A stretch of 64,000 nucleotides of DNA from Bacteroidales bacterium. GTDB taxonomy: Bacteria > Bacteroidota > Bacteroidia > Bacteroidales > Prolixibacteraceae. A program made the position numbers and the translations under genes. This document shows, piece by piece, positions 47,401 to 54,569 of this stretch. Where the stretch lies: NCBI GenBank assembly GCA_012719495.1, contig JAAYAG010000122.1:25481-89480 (forward strand). Reading direction: 5' to 3'. The number at the start of each line of letters is the position of its first letter. The first letter of the stretch is position 1. The notes under the pieces were generated by a model, which was given only the letters and a program-made list of their open reading frames with translations, had not been told where the DNA came from and did not search any database.

Positions 47401-47598
47401 TATAAGATTCCACATGAATTTCTTGCATTTAAAAGTGCAGAGTTCTATGTGTCAGCTTCTAACCTGTTTACCATTTCCAAATATTTAGGATACGATCCTG
47501 AGTTTGCATACTCGTATCATTTGAATCAGCAAGGGATTGATTTTGGTCAAATTCCTCAGTCAAGACAATTTTTAGTGGGTATTAAAATCGGATTATAA
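44401..47598 (+). CDS. SusC/RagA-type TonB-linked outer-membrane channel (second copy)
   Basis: 1065 residues from the ATG at 44401; the hydrophobic signal segment is TRTLLVITMFIIVSQLLHAQ. As in the first SusC, the frame is open further upstream (33 codons, to 44302). Order: carboxypeptidase-like domain (VNGIVISPESKPVPNVSVSV), plug (MQGRVAGMHVLNQSGAPGSG, then VTQLRGVNSINATNQPLYVV and YGSKASNGLVMIQT), barrel ending VGIKIGL. The plug is more divergent than in the first copy (KDPVYQAAYG where KGAAATALYG is usual), so the ligand or opening mode may differ. Partner SusD starts 10 bases after its stop. Confidence 0.92.
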   Translation: MNNFKTSSAMDINPTFRILTRTLLVITMFIIVSQLLHAQETKTVNGIVISPESKPVPNVSVSVEGSRDMPAFTDGEGKFSINLGENGAWINVAPAADYKKKRVFVGKRNELKIMLTPIDIAGSDDEIILLNQPVAVKNVVSSFSSVNTENIHHTAVTSIDNYMQGRVAGMHVLNQSGAPGSGAVTQLRGVNSINATNQPLYVVDGAIMEPTGLFGTIVNGYNYNPLLSINPLDISNTNVMKDPVYQAAYGSKASNGLVMIQTLDPSATETSFDIDLRRGLTLKPEQYIPQLDANQYKTLANEILFSSGAVEEDIIEKYPNLFLEPEDLRFIDYQHNTNWQKHVFENSSFTNFNVKVKGGDEIARYGLSFGYYNSSGILKNTSYDGYNIRFVSLVNIFTWLRMNAAVSFNTSNMVLKESALVEETSPILSALSKSPLLNPYQYDAEGVETRLLSEVDEFGVSNPLATINNFDASSSNYHITTSLGFEADLGENLFLRTNVGILYNSLKERMFMPNKGMESYYDDEAYNVAKASANVYTGFSNNTMLVYNKKIDSDHAINSTTGLNIMTNQFQYDFGVAKNAHENDEYRMLSDGRDNLREVGGSTHNWNWMSIYEKISYVYQDKYLFTGTVSLDGSSRVGRDADKTLNLFGQPFGIFYSAGLGWRVSNEGFLDDISWLDELKIRASIGRTGNDDIGETNATNFYQSLRYRESTGIVPSTFPNYKLTYEFNTQYNVGADVALWGNRVKATFDFFKTNISDMLVYMPLDVYLGYNFRPENAGAMENTGWDATLFIRLVNARSFKWDIETTLSHVQNSVTKMPHDKFVTSFNNYELVNMVGEQVNSFFGYRFNGVYATSADAAAAGLVNERFKPYGAGDAIFEDISGPDGKPDGQINSYDKTTIGSPLPEYIGGIVNTFRYKNWTLSAYVNFVTGNEVYNYLRFKNEAMVDFSNQSKNVLNRWQYEKQSTDVPRALWNDPIGNSSFSTRWIEDGSFLRLKNVSLSYKIPHEFLAFKSAEFYVSASNLFTISKYLGYDPEFAYSYHLNQQGIDFGQIPQSRQFLVGIKIGL

Positions 47599-47608
47599 CA
47601 ATAGTATT

Positions 47609-49468
47609 ATGAATAAGTATATACAATCAGCGATATTATTCCTTTCGGCACTTCTTTTAGCTGGTGTTTTATTCTCCTGCGAAGATTTCTTTAATCCTGA
47701 ACAGGGGGTAACAGTTACAGAAGATCAGCTATATACCGATTGGTATGAATACAGAGCAGTGGCATTGGGTATGTATGGTCTTCAACAGCAGTTGGTTGAG
47801 CAACTCATGGTGCTTGGAGAACTCAGGGGCGATTTGCTTACTGTTACCGATAATGCCGATGAAGATTTAATGGAGATATACAATTTTAATGTATCGAAGG
47901 ATAATAAATATGCATCGCCACAAAATTTCTTCAAACTTATCGCTGCAACAAACCGTTTGATCAGCATCCTTGAAGAGCGGCAACCCCGTGTTACCAACCT
48001 TACTCTTACCGAAGTGAACAATTACGACAAACTATATGGCGAAGCATTATGTATGAGGGCTTGGGCTTATTTTAATGCGGCTCGAATTTATGGTAAAGTG
48101 CCTTTTATCGACCAACGCCTTTCTACAATTGAAGAAATTGAACAATTCATAAATTCACCTGGATCTTACGTCGACAGTGTCTATATTAAGTATAGTATCA
48201 ATGGTTTCAACAATGATACTATTTATAATCAGCCAGTTAAGCTTGAAAAGAACTATTGGGACCTTGATCGTATCATCCGACATTTTACTAAAGAACTCGA
48301 AACAAAGGTGAAAGTTGGTGGGGTTGGTGTTAATCACTACATCGAGAACAAAGACGAGTCTTGGGAGGTATCCGTATGGAGCAGCTGGAGCTACAATACG
48401 CTACTGGGGCACATGTACCTCACATTGGGCGATTTGTCGAAAAGTATGGCTTATTTCGAAAAAGTTGTTGACAGAAGTCCGAAAAATACGAATAACCGTT
48501 ATCAACTCGACGATGCTTTTGCCGGTGGACAATGGGCTAATATTTTTAACAACATTGACAATAGGGAACATATATATACCCTATGGTTCAATAAAGCAAA
48601 TCAGCAAACCAACGATTTTCAACGACTTTTTGAGCCATGGGGAGTTAACGACTATATGTTAAAACCAACTCAGGAGTGTGTTCATAAATGGGAAACTCAA
48701 TGGATAGGCGGGTATGTTAGGTACGACTATGAAATCCCCGATAGTACCCGAACAATGACAACCGGTTTCCCCGGAGACAATTACAGAGGGTTTGGTACTT
48801 CATATTTATATGCTCGTGGAGATCAGGCTAGTGCGTCGGAATATATCCAAATGCTACAGGCTAAAATGGACCGCGACACGCGTACTGTGGAACAATTGAT
48901 GGAAGGTGTCGATACTGTTGTCTATAAATATTCGATGTGGAATACTCGGTATGATCATGACCCTATCTACATCATTTATCGTGCTGCTGGGGTAAATCTT
49001 TACATGGCCGAAATATATAACCATTGGAGTTACCTAACGTCTTCAGGTACTGTGACTTCAACTCCGCTTAATGCGCTGAAATTGCTGAACGACGGTAGCT
49101 TCTACAATTCATCAAATAGTCGTGAGCAGCTTGGTGTTCGAGGACGTGTAGGCTTACCTGCTGTTGAAATATCTGACTATAGGTTTATCTTCGATCCCTT
49201 CACAAGAAAGGTTATAGGGTGGAAAGATTTGCGCAATAACCTCCAGGCCAAGCAATTTCAAATTGAAGATGATATTCTTGAAGAGAGGGCTCGTGAGCTC
49301 GCTTTCGAGGGCGAACGGTTCTACGATCTCATGCGAATCTCCAAACGTCGTAACGATCCGTCGTATTTGGCATCCCGTGTGTCAGCAAAATATCCCACAA
49401 GCCGCAGACAGGCTATTTATAACTATCTGCTTAATGAGAACAATTGGTATATAGATTACTTTCAATAA
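47609..49468 (+). CDS. SusD/RagB-type surface lipoprotein (second copy)
   Basis: 619 residues, about 130 longer than the first SusD. Lipoprotein signal with lipidated C24 (GVLFSCEDFFNPE; acidic at +1 and +2). Motifs: LCMRAWAYFNAARIYGKVPF in the TPR part, AAGVNLYMAEIYNHW, and the C-terminal ERARELAFEGERFYDLMRIS. Insertions in the middle (about 190-420) account for the extra length and may shape a distinct binding site. Last gene of the fasciclin/SusCD operon; a terminator follows 35 bases later. Confidence 0.93.
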   Translation: MNKYIQSAILFLSALLLAGVLFSCEDFFNPEQGVTVTEDQLYTDWYEYRAVALGMYGLQQQLVEQLMVLGELRGDLLTVTDNADEDLMEIYNFNVSKDNKYASPQNFFKLIAATNRLISILEERQPRVTNLTLTEVNNYDKLYGEALCMRAWAYFNAARIYGKVPFIDQRLSTIEEIEQFINSPGSYVDSVYIKYSINGFNNDTIYNQPVKLEKNYWDLDRIIRHFTKELETKVKVGGVGVNHYIENKDESWEVSVWSSWSYNTLLGHMYLTLGDLSKSMAYFEKVVDRSPKNTNNRYQLDDAFAGGQWANIFNNIDNREHIYTLWFNKANQQTNDFQRLFEPWGVNDYMLKPTQECVHKWETQWIGGYVRYDYEIPDSTRTMTTGFPGDNYRGFGTSYLYARGDQASASEYIQMLQAKMDRDTRTVEQLMEGVDTVVYKYSMWNTRYDHDPIYIIYRAAGVNLYMAEIYNHWSYLTSSGTVTSTPLNALKLLNDGSFYNSSNSREQLGVRGRVGLPAVEISDYRFIFDPFTRKVIGWKDLRNNLQAKQFQIEDDILEERARELAFEGERFYDLMRISKRRNDPSYLASRVSAKYPTSRRQAIYNYLLNENNWYIDYFQ

Positions 49469-49504
49469 TATTTTTGTTTAATAGGGGAGATTAGATTGAA
49501 TGAA

Positions 49505-49547
49505 GGGATTGCCGACTATTATGTCAGGCAGTCTCTTTTTTCATTTT
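49505..49547 (+). terminator. Terminator of the fasciclin/SusCD operon
   Basis: GATTGCCGAC / GTCaGGCAGTC with one bulged base and a six-base loop, followed by a T run. Confidence 0.8.
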
Positions 49548-49633
49548 TACCCTTTTTGAGAAAAGAAATTATCATAAAATAAACCATAAAAACACAATAC
49601 TTTATAGAACGATGGTTCAAATTAAAAAAAAAC

Positions 49634-49856
49634 TATCTTTGTAAAAATTTCGATTTAAAAATTTGAGCACTTATCTACTAAACCCATCAAAGTTTTAGTT
49701 AATTACTGCACTACTTCTTGAATCCTGATTTTTAAGCCCGACATTTAAGACAGGGTTTATACTGCTGAATTAGAAGGAATTACAATGTAATGCGTTAATA
49801 TTTAGTATGTTTTCTCTGTCGGTGTGGGGTAGCATAAACAATTAAAAGAAAAAAAA
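49634..49856 (+). promoter_or_regulatory. Promoter and long leader of the RRM/cold-shock genes
   Basis: TATCTTTG at 49634-49641 is a perfect -7 box, 215 bases before the RRM gene, predicting a leader of about 210 nt. It has no reading frame of note but contains pairing segments such as AAGCCC with GGGTTT (around 49733-49760). Long structured leaders are typical of cold-shock mRNAs. An internal promoter closer to the gene was looked for and not seen. Confidence 0.5.
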
Positions 49857-50111
49857 ATGAACATTTACGTTGGAAACCTTGATTTCAAGGTTAATGGAGA
49901 CGACCTTCAGGGAATCTTCGAAGAGTACGGGACAGTAAGCTCTACAAAAATTATTGTCGACAAATTTAGTGGCAGAAGCAAAGGCTTTGGTTTTGTAACT
50001 ATGGATAATCAAAATGAAGCTCAAAACGCTGTAAATGAATTAAATGGTGCAACTCTCGAAAACCGTAAAATGGTTGTAAACGAAGCAAAACCTAAAAAAG
50101 AAAACTACTAA
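49857..50111 (+). CDS. RNA-binding protein with a single RRM domain
   Basis: 84 residues, almost all one RNA recognition motif. RNP2 is NIYVGNLDF at residues 2-10; RNP1 is KGFGFVTM at about 42-49. This small, single-domain type is common in Bacteroidota, which lack many proteobacterial RNA chaperones, and it probably binds single-stranded RNA with low specificity. Twelve bases upstream of a cold-shock protein gene, so the two are co-transcribed and likely to serve RNA handling in the cold or in slow growth. Confidence 0.93.
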   Translation: MNIYVGNLDFKVNGDDLQGIFEEYGTVSSTKIIVDKFSGRSKGFGFVTMDNQNEAQNAVNELNGATLENRKMVVNEAKPKKENY

Positions 50112-50123
50112 TACTTTAATCAA

Positions 50124-50324
50124 ATGGCAAAAGGTAAAGTAAAATGGTATAATGAAGTGAAAGGTTTTGGCTTCATTGCCTCCGAAACAGGCGAAGATTT
50201 ATTCGTTCACCGCACTGGTCTTGCATCTCCATATAGCAGATTACAGCCCGATCAGGAAGTTGTTTTCGAAACAAAAGAAGGCGAAAAAGGATTAATGGCT
50301 GTTGGTGTAAAACCTGCCAATTAA
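50124..50324 (+). CDS. Cold-shock protein (single cold-shock domain)
   Basis: 66 residues. RNP1 is KGFGFIAS and RNP2 is DLFVHR; the start KGKVKWYNEVKGFGFI is standard for the CspA family. RNA chaperone and transcription antiterminator that melts mRNA structure. Shares a leader with the RRM gene and ends before a long terminator-like hairpin. Confidence 0.95.
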   Translation: MAKGKVKWYNEVKGFGFIASETGEDLFVHRTGLASPYSRLQPDQEVVFETKEGEKGLMAVGVKPAN

Positions 50325-50337
50325 TCATATCATATTA

Positions 50338-50392
50338 TTTGACCCAAGTGGAACAGCAAGCCCTTGTTGTCCATTGGGTCAAATTTTTTTTA
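50338..50392 (+). terminator. Long terminator hairpin after the cold-shock gene
   Basis: TTTGACCCAA pairs with TTGGGTCAAA, and the inner arms GTGGAACAGCAAG and CTTGTTGTCCAT continue the stem with mismatches; eight T follow. The next gene starts 27 bases on without a visible promoter, so partial readthrough is possible. Confidence 0.88.
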
Positions 50393-50418
50393 ATACAGCA
50401 AATCGTAAATAAGTAAAA

Positions 50419-50898
50419 ATGGGTAGATCACAAGAATCATTTAACAAAAAAGAAGTTAGAAAACAAAAGGAAAAAAAGAGAAAAGAGAAAACCGACAAAA
50501 AATTAGCTCGTAAAGAAACTGGGAAAACTAGCTTCGACGATATGATTGCATATGTCGACGAGTTTGGTCAAATTACTGCAACTCCGCCCGATCCTGATAA
50601 GAAAATTGATATTGATGTAGAAGATATTGAAATCGGTATCTCAAAAGCCGATCCTTCACTAAAAGCTGACCCAACACGCAAGGGTATTGTAACATTCTTC
50701 AATAGTTCAAAAGGTTACGGTTTTATTACCGACATGGAAACTCGACAAAGTGTTTTCGTGCATGTTAATAACCTACTCGAATCTATAAAGGAAAACAATG
50801 TTGTTAATTATGAGGTGGTAAAGGGAGTCAAAGGGCCAACAGCAATTAAAGTAAAGCTTTTCAGAAAAGAACAGCCTCCGAAGTCTCTCCCCGAATAA
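50419..50898 (+). CDS. Cold-shock-domain protein with basic N-terminal extension
   Basis: 159 residues. A highly charged N-terminus (1-45; many Lys/Arg/Glu) is followed by an acidic linker (IDIDVEDIEIG) and a C-terminal cold-shock domain (about 85-150) with RNP1 GYGFITDM and RNP2 SVFVHVNN. The RNP1 is slightly divergent from the CspA type. The long basic arm may add RNA or ribosome contact. Third RNA-binding gene in the cluster. A weak CCTG/CAGG hairpin with a T run (50927-50949) follows. Confidence 0.9.
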   Translation: MGRSQESFNKKEVRKQKEKKRKEKTDKKLARKETGKTSFDDMIAYVDEFGQITATPPDPDKKIDIDVEDIEIGISKADPSLKADPTRKGIVTFFNSSKGYGFITDMETRQSVFVHVNNLLESIKENNVVNYEVVKGVKGPTAIKVKLFRKEQPPKSLPE

Positions 50899-51109
50899 TC
50901 AATCTTCTATTCTTAATGATATTGGCCTGCATTCAGGAATTTTTTTTCCGAATCTTGGTTCATGATAAAAATCAGGTGTACTTGGTGTAAAAGTGTTAAT
51001 AATTGTTAAAACACTGTTTTTCTGCCAGCTACATCTTTACTTTTTGTAAGGGCAAAATGCTTTTGCTGACGGGTTTGTCATAACTTTAAGTAAAACAAAA
51101 TGAAAAGTT

Positions 51110-52444
51110 ATGAGACCCGAAATCAATGAATTTATGAGCAACTTAATTGCCCGCACTGCCGGCGAAAAAGAATTTCATCAGGCGGTGCAGGAAGTAGTCG
51201 AATCAGTTTGGGACATCTACGATAACAATCCACGATTCAAAAAAGCAAAGATACTTGAGCGAATGACTGAACCTGAGAGAGTTATTATGTTTCGTGTGCC
51301 TTGGGTCGACGATCGCGGAGATGTGCAAATAAACAGGGGCTACCGTGTAGAATTTAATAGTGCCATTGGCCCATATAAAGGAGGACTTCGTTTTCACCCA
51401 ACCGTTTCACTTAGCGTGCTGAAGTTTCTTGGGTTCGAGCAAACTTTCAAAAACAGTCTTACCACATTGCCTATGGGGGGAGGAAAAGGAGGATCTGATT
51501 TTAATCCCAAAGGAAAATCGGACAACGAAATAATGCACTTTTGTCAGAGTTTCATGACTGAACTCTACAGGCACATTGGCCCAAACACCGATGTACCTGC
51601 CGGTGATATTGGTGTAGGCGGGCGTGAAATTGGTTATCTTTTCGGCCAATATAAACGGCTCAAAAATGAATTCACCGGAGTACTTACAGGAAAAGGAATC
51701 CATTGGGGCGGTAGCCTCATTCGTCCCGAAGCAACAGGTTTCGGCTCTGTATACTTCATTAGGCATATGTTGAAAGAAATGGGTAAAGACATCGAAGGCC
51801 ACACATTCTCGGTTTCCGGATTCGGAAATGTAGCATGGGGAGTTGTTTCTAAATTGAACGAGTTAGGTGGGAAAGTACTAACTATTTCAGGCCCCGATGG
51901 TTATATTTATGATAAAGACGGAATTAGCGGCGATAAAGTGAGTTACATGCTCGAATTGCGTGCTTCAAATAACGATGTGGTTCAGCCGTATGCCGATGAA
52001 TTTGGTGCTAAATTTATTCCAGGAAGAAGACCATGGGAATTGCCAACCGATATTGCAATCCCTTGTGCTTGCGAAAACGAACTTAATTTCGGTGATGCTA
52101 AAGAATTGGTTAAAAATGGCTGTTTCATTGTTGCCGAAACATCTAACATGGGCTGTAATGCTGAAGCGGCTGAATATCTTAACGAGAATATTACGTTTGC
52201 ACCGGGTAAGGCTGTCAATGCTGGCGGAGTTGCTGTTTCTGGCCTAGAAATGTCGCAAAATTCTATGCGTTATAACTGGACCCGTGAAGAGGTCGATAAT
52301 CGGCTTCATATGATTATGGGGAACATCCACGAGACATGTAAACATTACGGGCAGCAAGGTGCACGCATCAATTATTTAAGAGGAGCCAATGTTGGTGGAT
52401 TTATAAAAGTTGCTGAAGCGATGTTGGCTCAAGGAGTCGTTTGA
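51110..52444 (+). CDS. gdhA: Glutamate dehydrogenase, hexameric, probably NADP-specific
   Basis: 444 residues, the usual length of the small hexameric class I enzyme. Interconverts 2-oxoglutarate plus ammonium and glutamate. Motifs: GPYKGGLRFHP, LTTLPMGGGKGGSDFNPKG with the catalytic lysine, DVPAGDIGVGGREIGYL, and the dinucleotide fold VSGFGNVAWG. The C-terminal NAGGVAVSGLEMSQNS is intact. NADP specificity is presumed from resemblance to assimilatory GdhA. No perfect -7 box precedes it; a near match (TAACTTTA) is at 51081-51088. The terminator lies 167 bases downstream of the stop, leaving an unusually long 3' region. Confidence 0.95.
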   Translation: MRPEINEFMSNLIARTAGEKEFHQAVQEVVESVWDIYDNNPRFKKAKILERMTEPERVIMFRVPWVDDRGDVQINRGYRVEFNSAIGPYKGGLRFHPTVSLSVLKFLGFEQTFKNSLTTLPMGGGKGGSDFNPKGKSDNEIMHFCQSFMTELYRHIGPNTDVPAGDIGVGGREIGYLFGQYKRLKNEFTGVLTGKGIHWGGSLIRPEATGFGSVYFIRHMLKEMGKDIEGHTFSVSGFGNVAWGVVSKLNELGGKVLTISGPDGYIYDKDGISGDKVSYMLELRASNNDVVQPYADEFGAKFIPGRRPWELPTDIAIPCACENELNFGDAKELVKNGCFIVAETSNMGCNAEAAEYLNENITFAPGKAVNAGGVAVSGLEMSQNSMRYNWTREEVDNRLHMIMGNIHETCKHYGQQGARINYLRGANVGGFIKVAEAMLAQGVV

Positions 52445-52909
52445 TAATTGAAAATTTAGGTTAGTTACATATTCGCAACTGAAAAACGTGCCGTGTATTC
52501 TTTAGATCATTAATTGTATGATGTTATAATTATTCAACAAATTCTTAGTTTTACTTGATTCGATTAACGGTCTATCCATCATTCAGTTGTTACATTTTGT
52601 GTAAAAAAGACAAACCCCGGGAGAATTTTTTTCTCCCGGGGTTTTTTATAGCCCTGAAAACACAAAATAAATACAATCAGAAACTTTGCAATAGAGTATT
52701 CTGTCTACCCTCTTAAATTATTCTCTAACTTCTTTGTATTCATGTAAAACAGTTCGAGATTTTTAATTATCTGATGAACCGTTGAATTGAATGCTGGCTT
52801 GTATGTGTTCGCTTCTGTTTATGAGACGTACAAAATTTTTGAATTCCATAAATTTTTTTGATAAATATTTGTTGTTACTTTTATACATTGGTTTAATAGC
52901 AAAACGATA
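52445..52909. other. 465-base gap between gdhA and the ECF sigma gene
   Basis: No reading frame with family-like features and no tRNA seen. It contains the gdhA terminator (52612-52647). The 167 bases before the terminator could be a 3' UTR or a small RNA; the 260 bases after it are A/T rich and hold the sigma-gene promoter, which I could not place (no perfect TAnnTTTG). Confidence 0.5.
52612..52647 (+). terminator. Terminator downstream of gdhA
   Basis: Perfect 14-bp stem AAACCCCGGGAGAA / TTCTCCCGGGGTTT, T5 loop, then a T run. Confidence 0.95.
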
Positions 52910-53503
52910 ATGCCGTCAACATTAAAACAACTCGAATTTGACCGACAGCTTGATTTGTTGCAAATCAGGGAATTTCGGAAAACTGGGAACCTGGAGATTT
53001 TAGGAAACATATATGCAAAATATATGCACCTGGTTTTTGGGGTGAGCATGAAGTATTTGAAAAATAAAGAAGCTGCTAAAGATGCGGTGACGCAAGTGTT
53101 TGAAAAACTTACAATTGAGGCGGTAAGGCATGAAATTGTTCATTTTCGCAATTGGCTTTATGTTGTTACCAAAGACCACTGCTTAACGGAACTGCGAAAG
53201 CAGAACCTCGAAGATGAGCAGTTTGCTAACTGGGCTGAAGAGGAAAAGAAAATTATGGAATCGGGCTTAGAAGTTCATCCTATTGATGAGCAGGATAGGT
53301 TAGGAGAGGCCCTTCACGATTGTATTAATAAGCTTTCACTTCAACAGCGCGATTGTGTCGACTTATTCTATTTGAAGAAAAAATCGTACCGCGAAATTGC
53401 ATTGTTGATGAAATACGATGAAAAAAGCGTGAAAAGCTATATTCAGAACGGAAAAAGAAACCTGAAAATTTGCCTTGAATTAAAAGATGAGCGAGAAAAA
53501 TAG
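52910..53503 (+). CDS. ECF-type sigma-70 family RNA polymerase sigma factor
   Basis: 197 residues. Region 2 spans about 35-100 (LVFGVSMKYLKNKEAAKDAV, then FRNWLYVVTKDHCLTEL), region 4 about 135-190 (LSLQQRDCVDLFYLKKKSYR, then EIALLMKYDEKSVKSYIQNG as helix-turn-helix). The N-terminal 20 residues are an extra arm. Its last 17 bases overlap the next gene, a membrane protein with features of an anti-sigma factor, so the pair is translationally coupled and probably autoregulated. Confidence 0.92.
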   Translation: MPSTLKQLEFDRQLDLLQIREFRKTGNLEILGNIYAKYMHLVFGVSMKYLKNKEAAKDAVTQVFEKLTIEAVRHEIVHFRNWLYVVTKDHCLTELRKQNLEDEQFANWAEEEKKIMESGLEVHPIDEQDRLGEALHDCINKLSLQQRDCVDLFYLKKKSYREIALLMKYDEKSVKSYIQNGKRNLKICLELKDEREK

Positions 53504-54482
53504 ATATAGTGAGCAGTTTGACGTGATTCTGAGGTATATGAATAATACTATGACCAACGAAGAACGTTACAAATTTGAAAGGGAATTAGAGCGCGATCCT
53601 TTTTTGTATGAAGCATTCGATGGTTTGTCGGGGCTAAAACCCGCTGAAGCCGAGCGGGCAATACGTAGTATCGATGTAATATCGGGAAAACGGCATCTTT
53701 CATTTCGCTTCTTGAAATATATTGGGTACGTAGCTGCGGTTGCAATTATTGTTGTCGGCCTTTTCTGGGGTTTTCAGCAAATCGATTTTAGCGGGAAAAA
53801 TGTGGGCAGCAATACTGTTCAAAATGAAGACGCAGTGTTGATGGAACCCTATCGGCCTGCCAAATCTGACTCGATTGATTCCATTGGTAATCAAGAAGAT
53901 GTGTCTTCTGCCGATTTGTTGATGTCTGAACCCAATGGAACCAAGACCGAATCTACTGCTCAAAATACTACTCCAGTAAATAAAGAGCCAGCTAAAAAGA
54001 AACAATCGTTACAGAATGTAGGTCAACAAGTTGGTCAAAAACCAAGTGAAGAGAAAGAACAACAAACACTAACCGATATTAAATCTCCAGATGAGACAGA
54101 GGTTGATACCGAAGAAACTTCTGCTTCAAAAGAAGAATATCTGCCAGAAGATATTGAAAAGCCTGAAGAAGCGTTGAAACGCCCGGGGGTGAATGCTGAA
54201 CCTGAACCACTTGGTGGAAGTTCACTCTTTAAGAGTTATCTCGATAATAATGCCCGTTACCCAGAATCGGCTGATAGTAAGCGGAAAGAAATAGTAAAAA
54301 TTCGGTTCAGGGTGTCGAAGACTGGCGATCCATCGAATTTTTTCATTGAACGCAGTCCTGGTGACGCATTTTCACAAGAAGCAATCCGTTTGATAAAGAA
54401 TGGTCCTAAGTGGTCTCCTCAAATCAAAGACGGGCTTCCTGTCGATGGTGAAGTTTCAGTGCGGATAACCTTTAAACCATAA
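53487..54482 (+). CDS. Membrane protein: anti-sigma-like N-terminus fused to a TonB C-terminal domain
   Basis: 331 residues. Cytoplasmic part (1-70) with RYMNNTMTNEERYKFERELE, resembling the zinc-less anti-sigma start common in Bacteroidota, then one membrane helix (about 72-92). A long, low-complexity periplasmic region rich in Glu/Lys/Pro/Ser (about 95-245) leads to a TonB C-terminal-like domain (about 248-331: FKSYLDNNARYPESADSKRK, IKNGPKWSPQIKDG and VSVRITFKP). Such a fusion could sense or energise an outer-membrane receptor while holding the sigma factor. The start overlaps the sigma gene by 17 bases. Confidence 0.82.
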   Translation: MSEKNRYSEQFDVILRYMNNTMTNEERYKFERELERDPFLYEAFDGLSGLKPAEAERAIRSIDVISGKRHLSFRFLKYIGYVAAVAIIVVGLFWGFQQIDFSGKNVGSNTVQNEDAVLMEPYRPAKSDSIDSIGNQEDVSSADLLMSEPNGTKTESTAQNTTPVNKEPAKKKQSLQNVGQQVGQKPSEEKEQQTLTDIKSPDETEVDTEETSASKEEYLPEDIEKPEEALKRPGVNAEPEPLGGSSLFKSYLDNNARYPESADSKRKEIVKIRFRVSKTGDPSNFFIERSPGDAFSQEAIRLIKNGPKWSPQIKDGLPVDGEVSVRITFKP

Positions 54483-54507
54483 GAGAACAATATAAAGTCA
54501 GGAATGA

Positions 54508-54546
54508 AAAAAGGAGTGAGTCCCTATTGACTTACTCCTTTTTTTT
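54508..54546 (+). terminator. Terminator of the sigma/TonB-fusion operon
   Basis: AAAAAAGGAGTGAGTC / GACTTACTCCTTTTTT with one G-T pair, a six-base loop and extra T. The A tract makes it usable from the other side for the convergent SOD gene. Confidence 0.92.
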
Positions 54547-54569
54547 ATGCTTATCTCAAGGAATTTATA

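Noticed and set aside
33884..49468. Calling the fasciclin/SusCD operon a classical polysaccharide utilisation locus.
   Set aside because: No glycoside hydrolase, lyase, esterase or hybrid two-component sensor is present, so the substrate class is left open.
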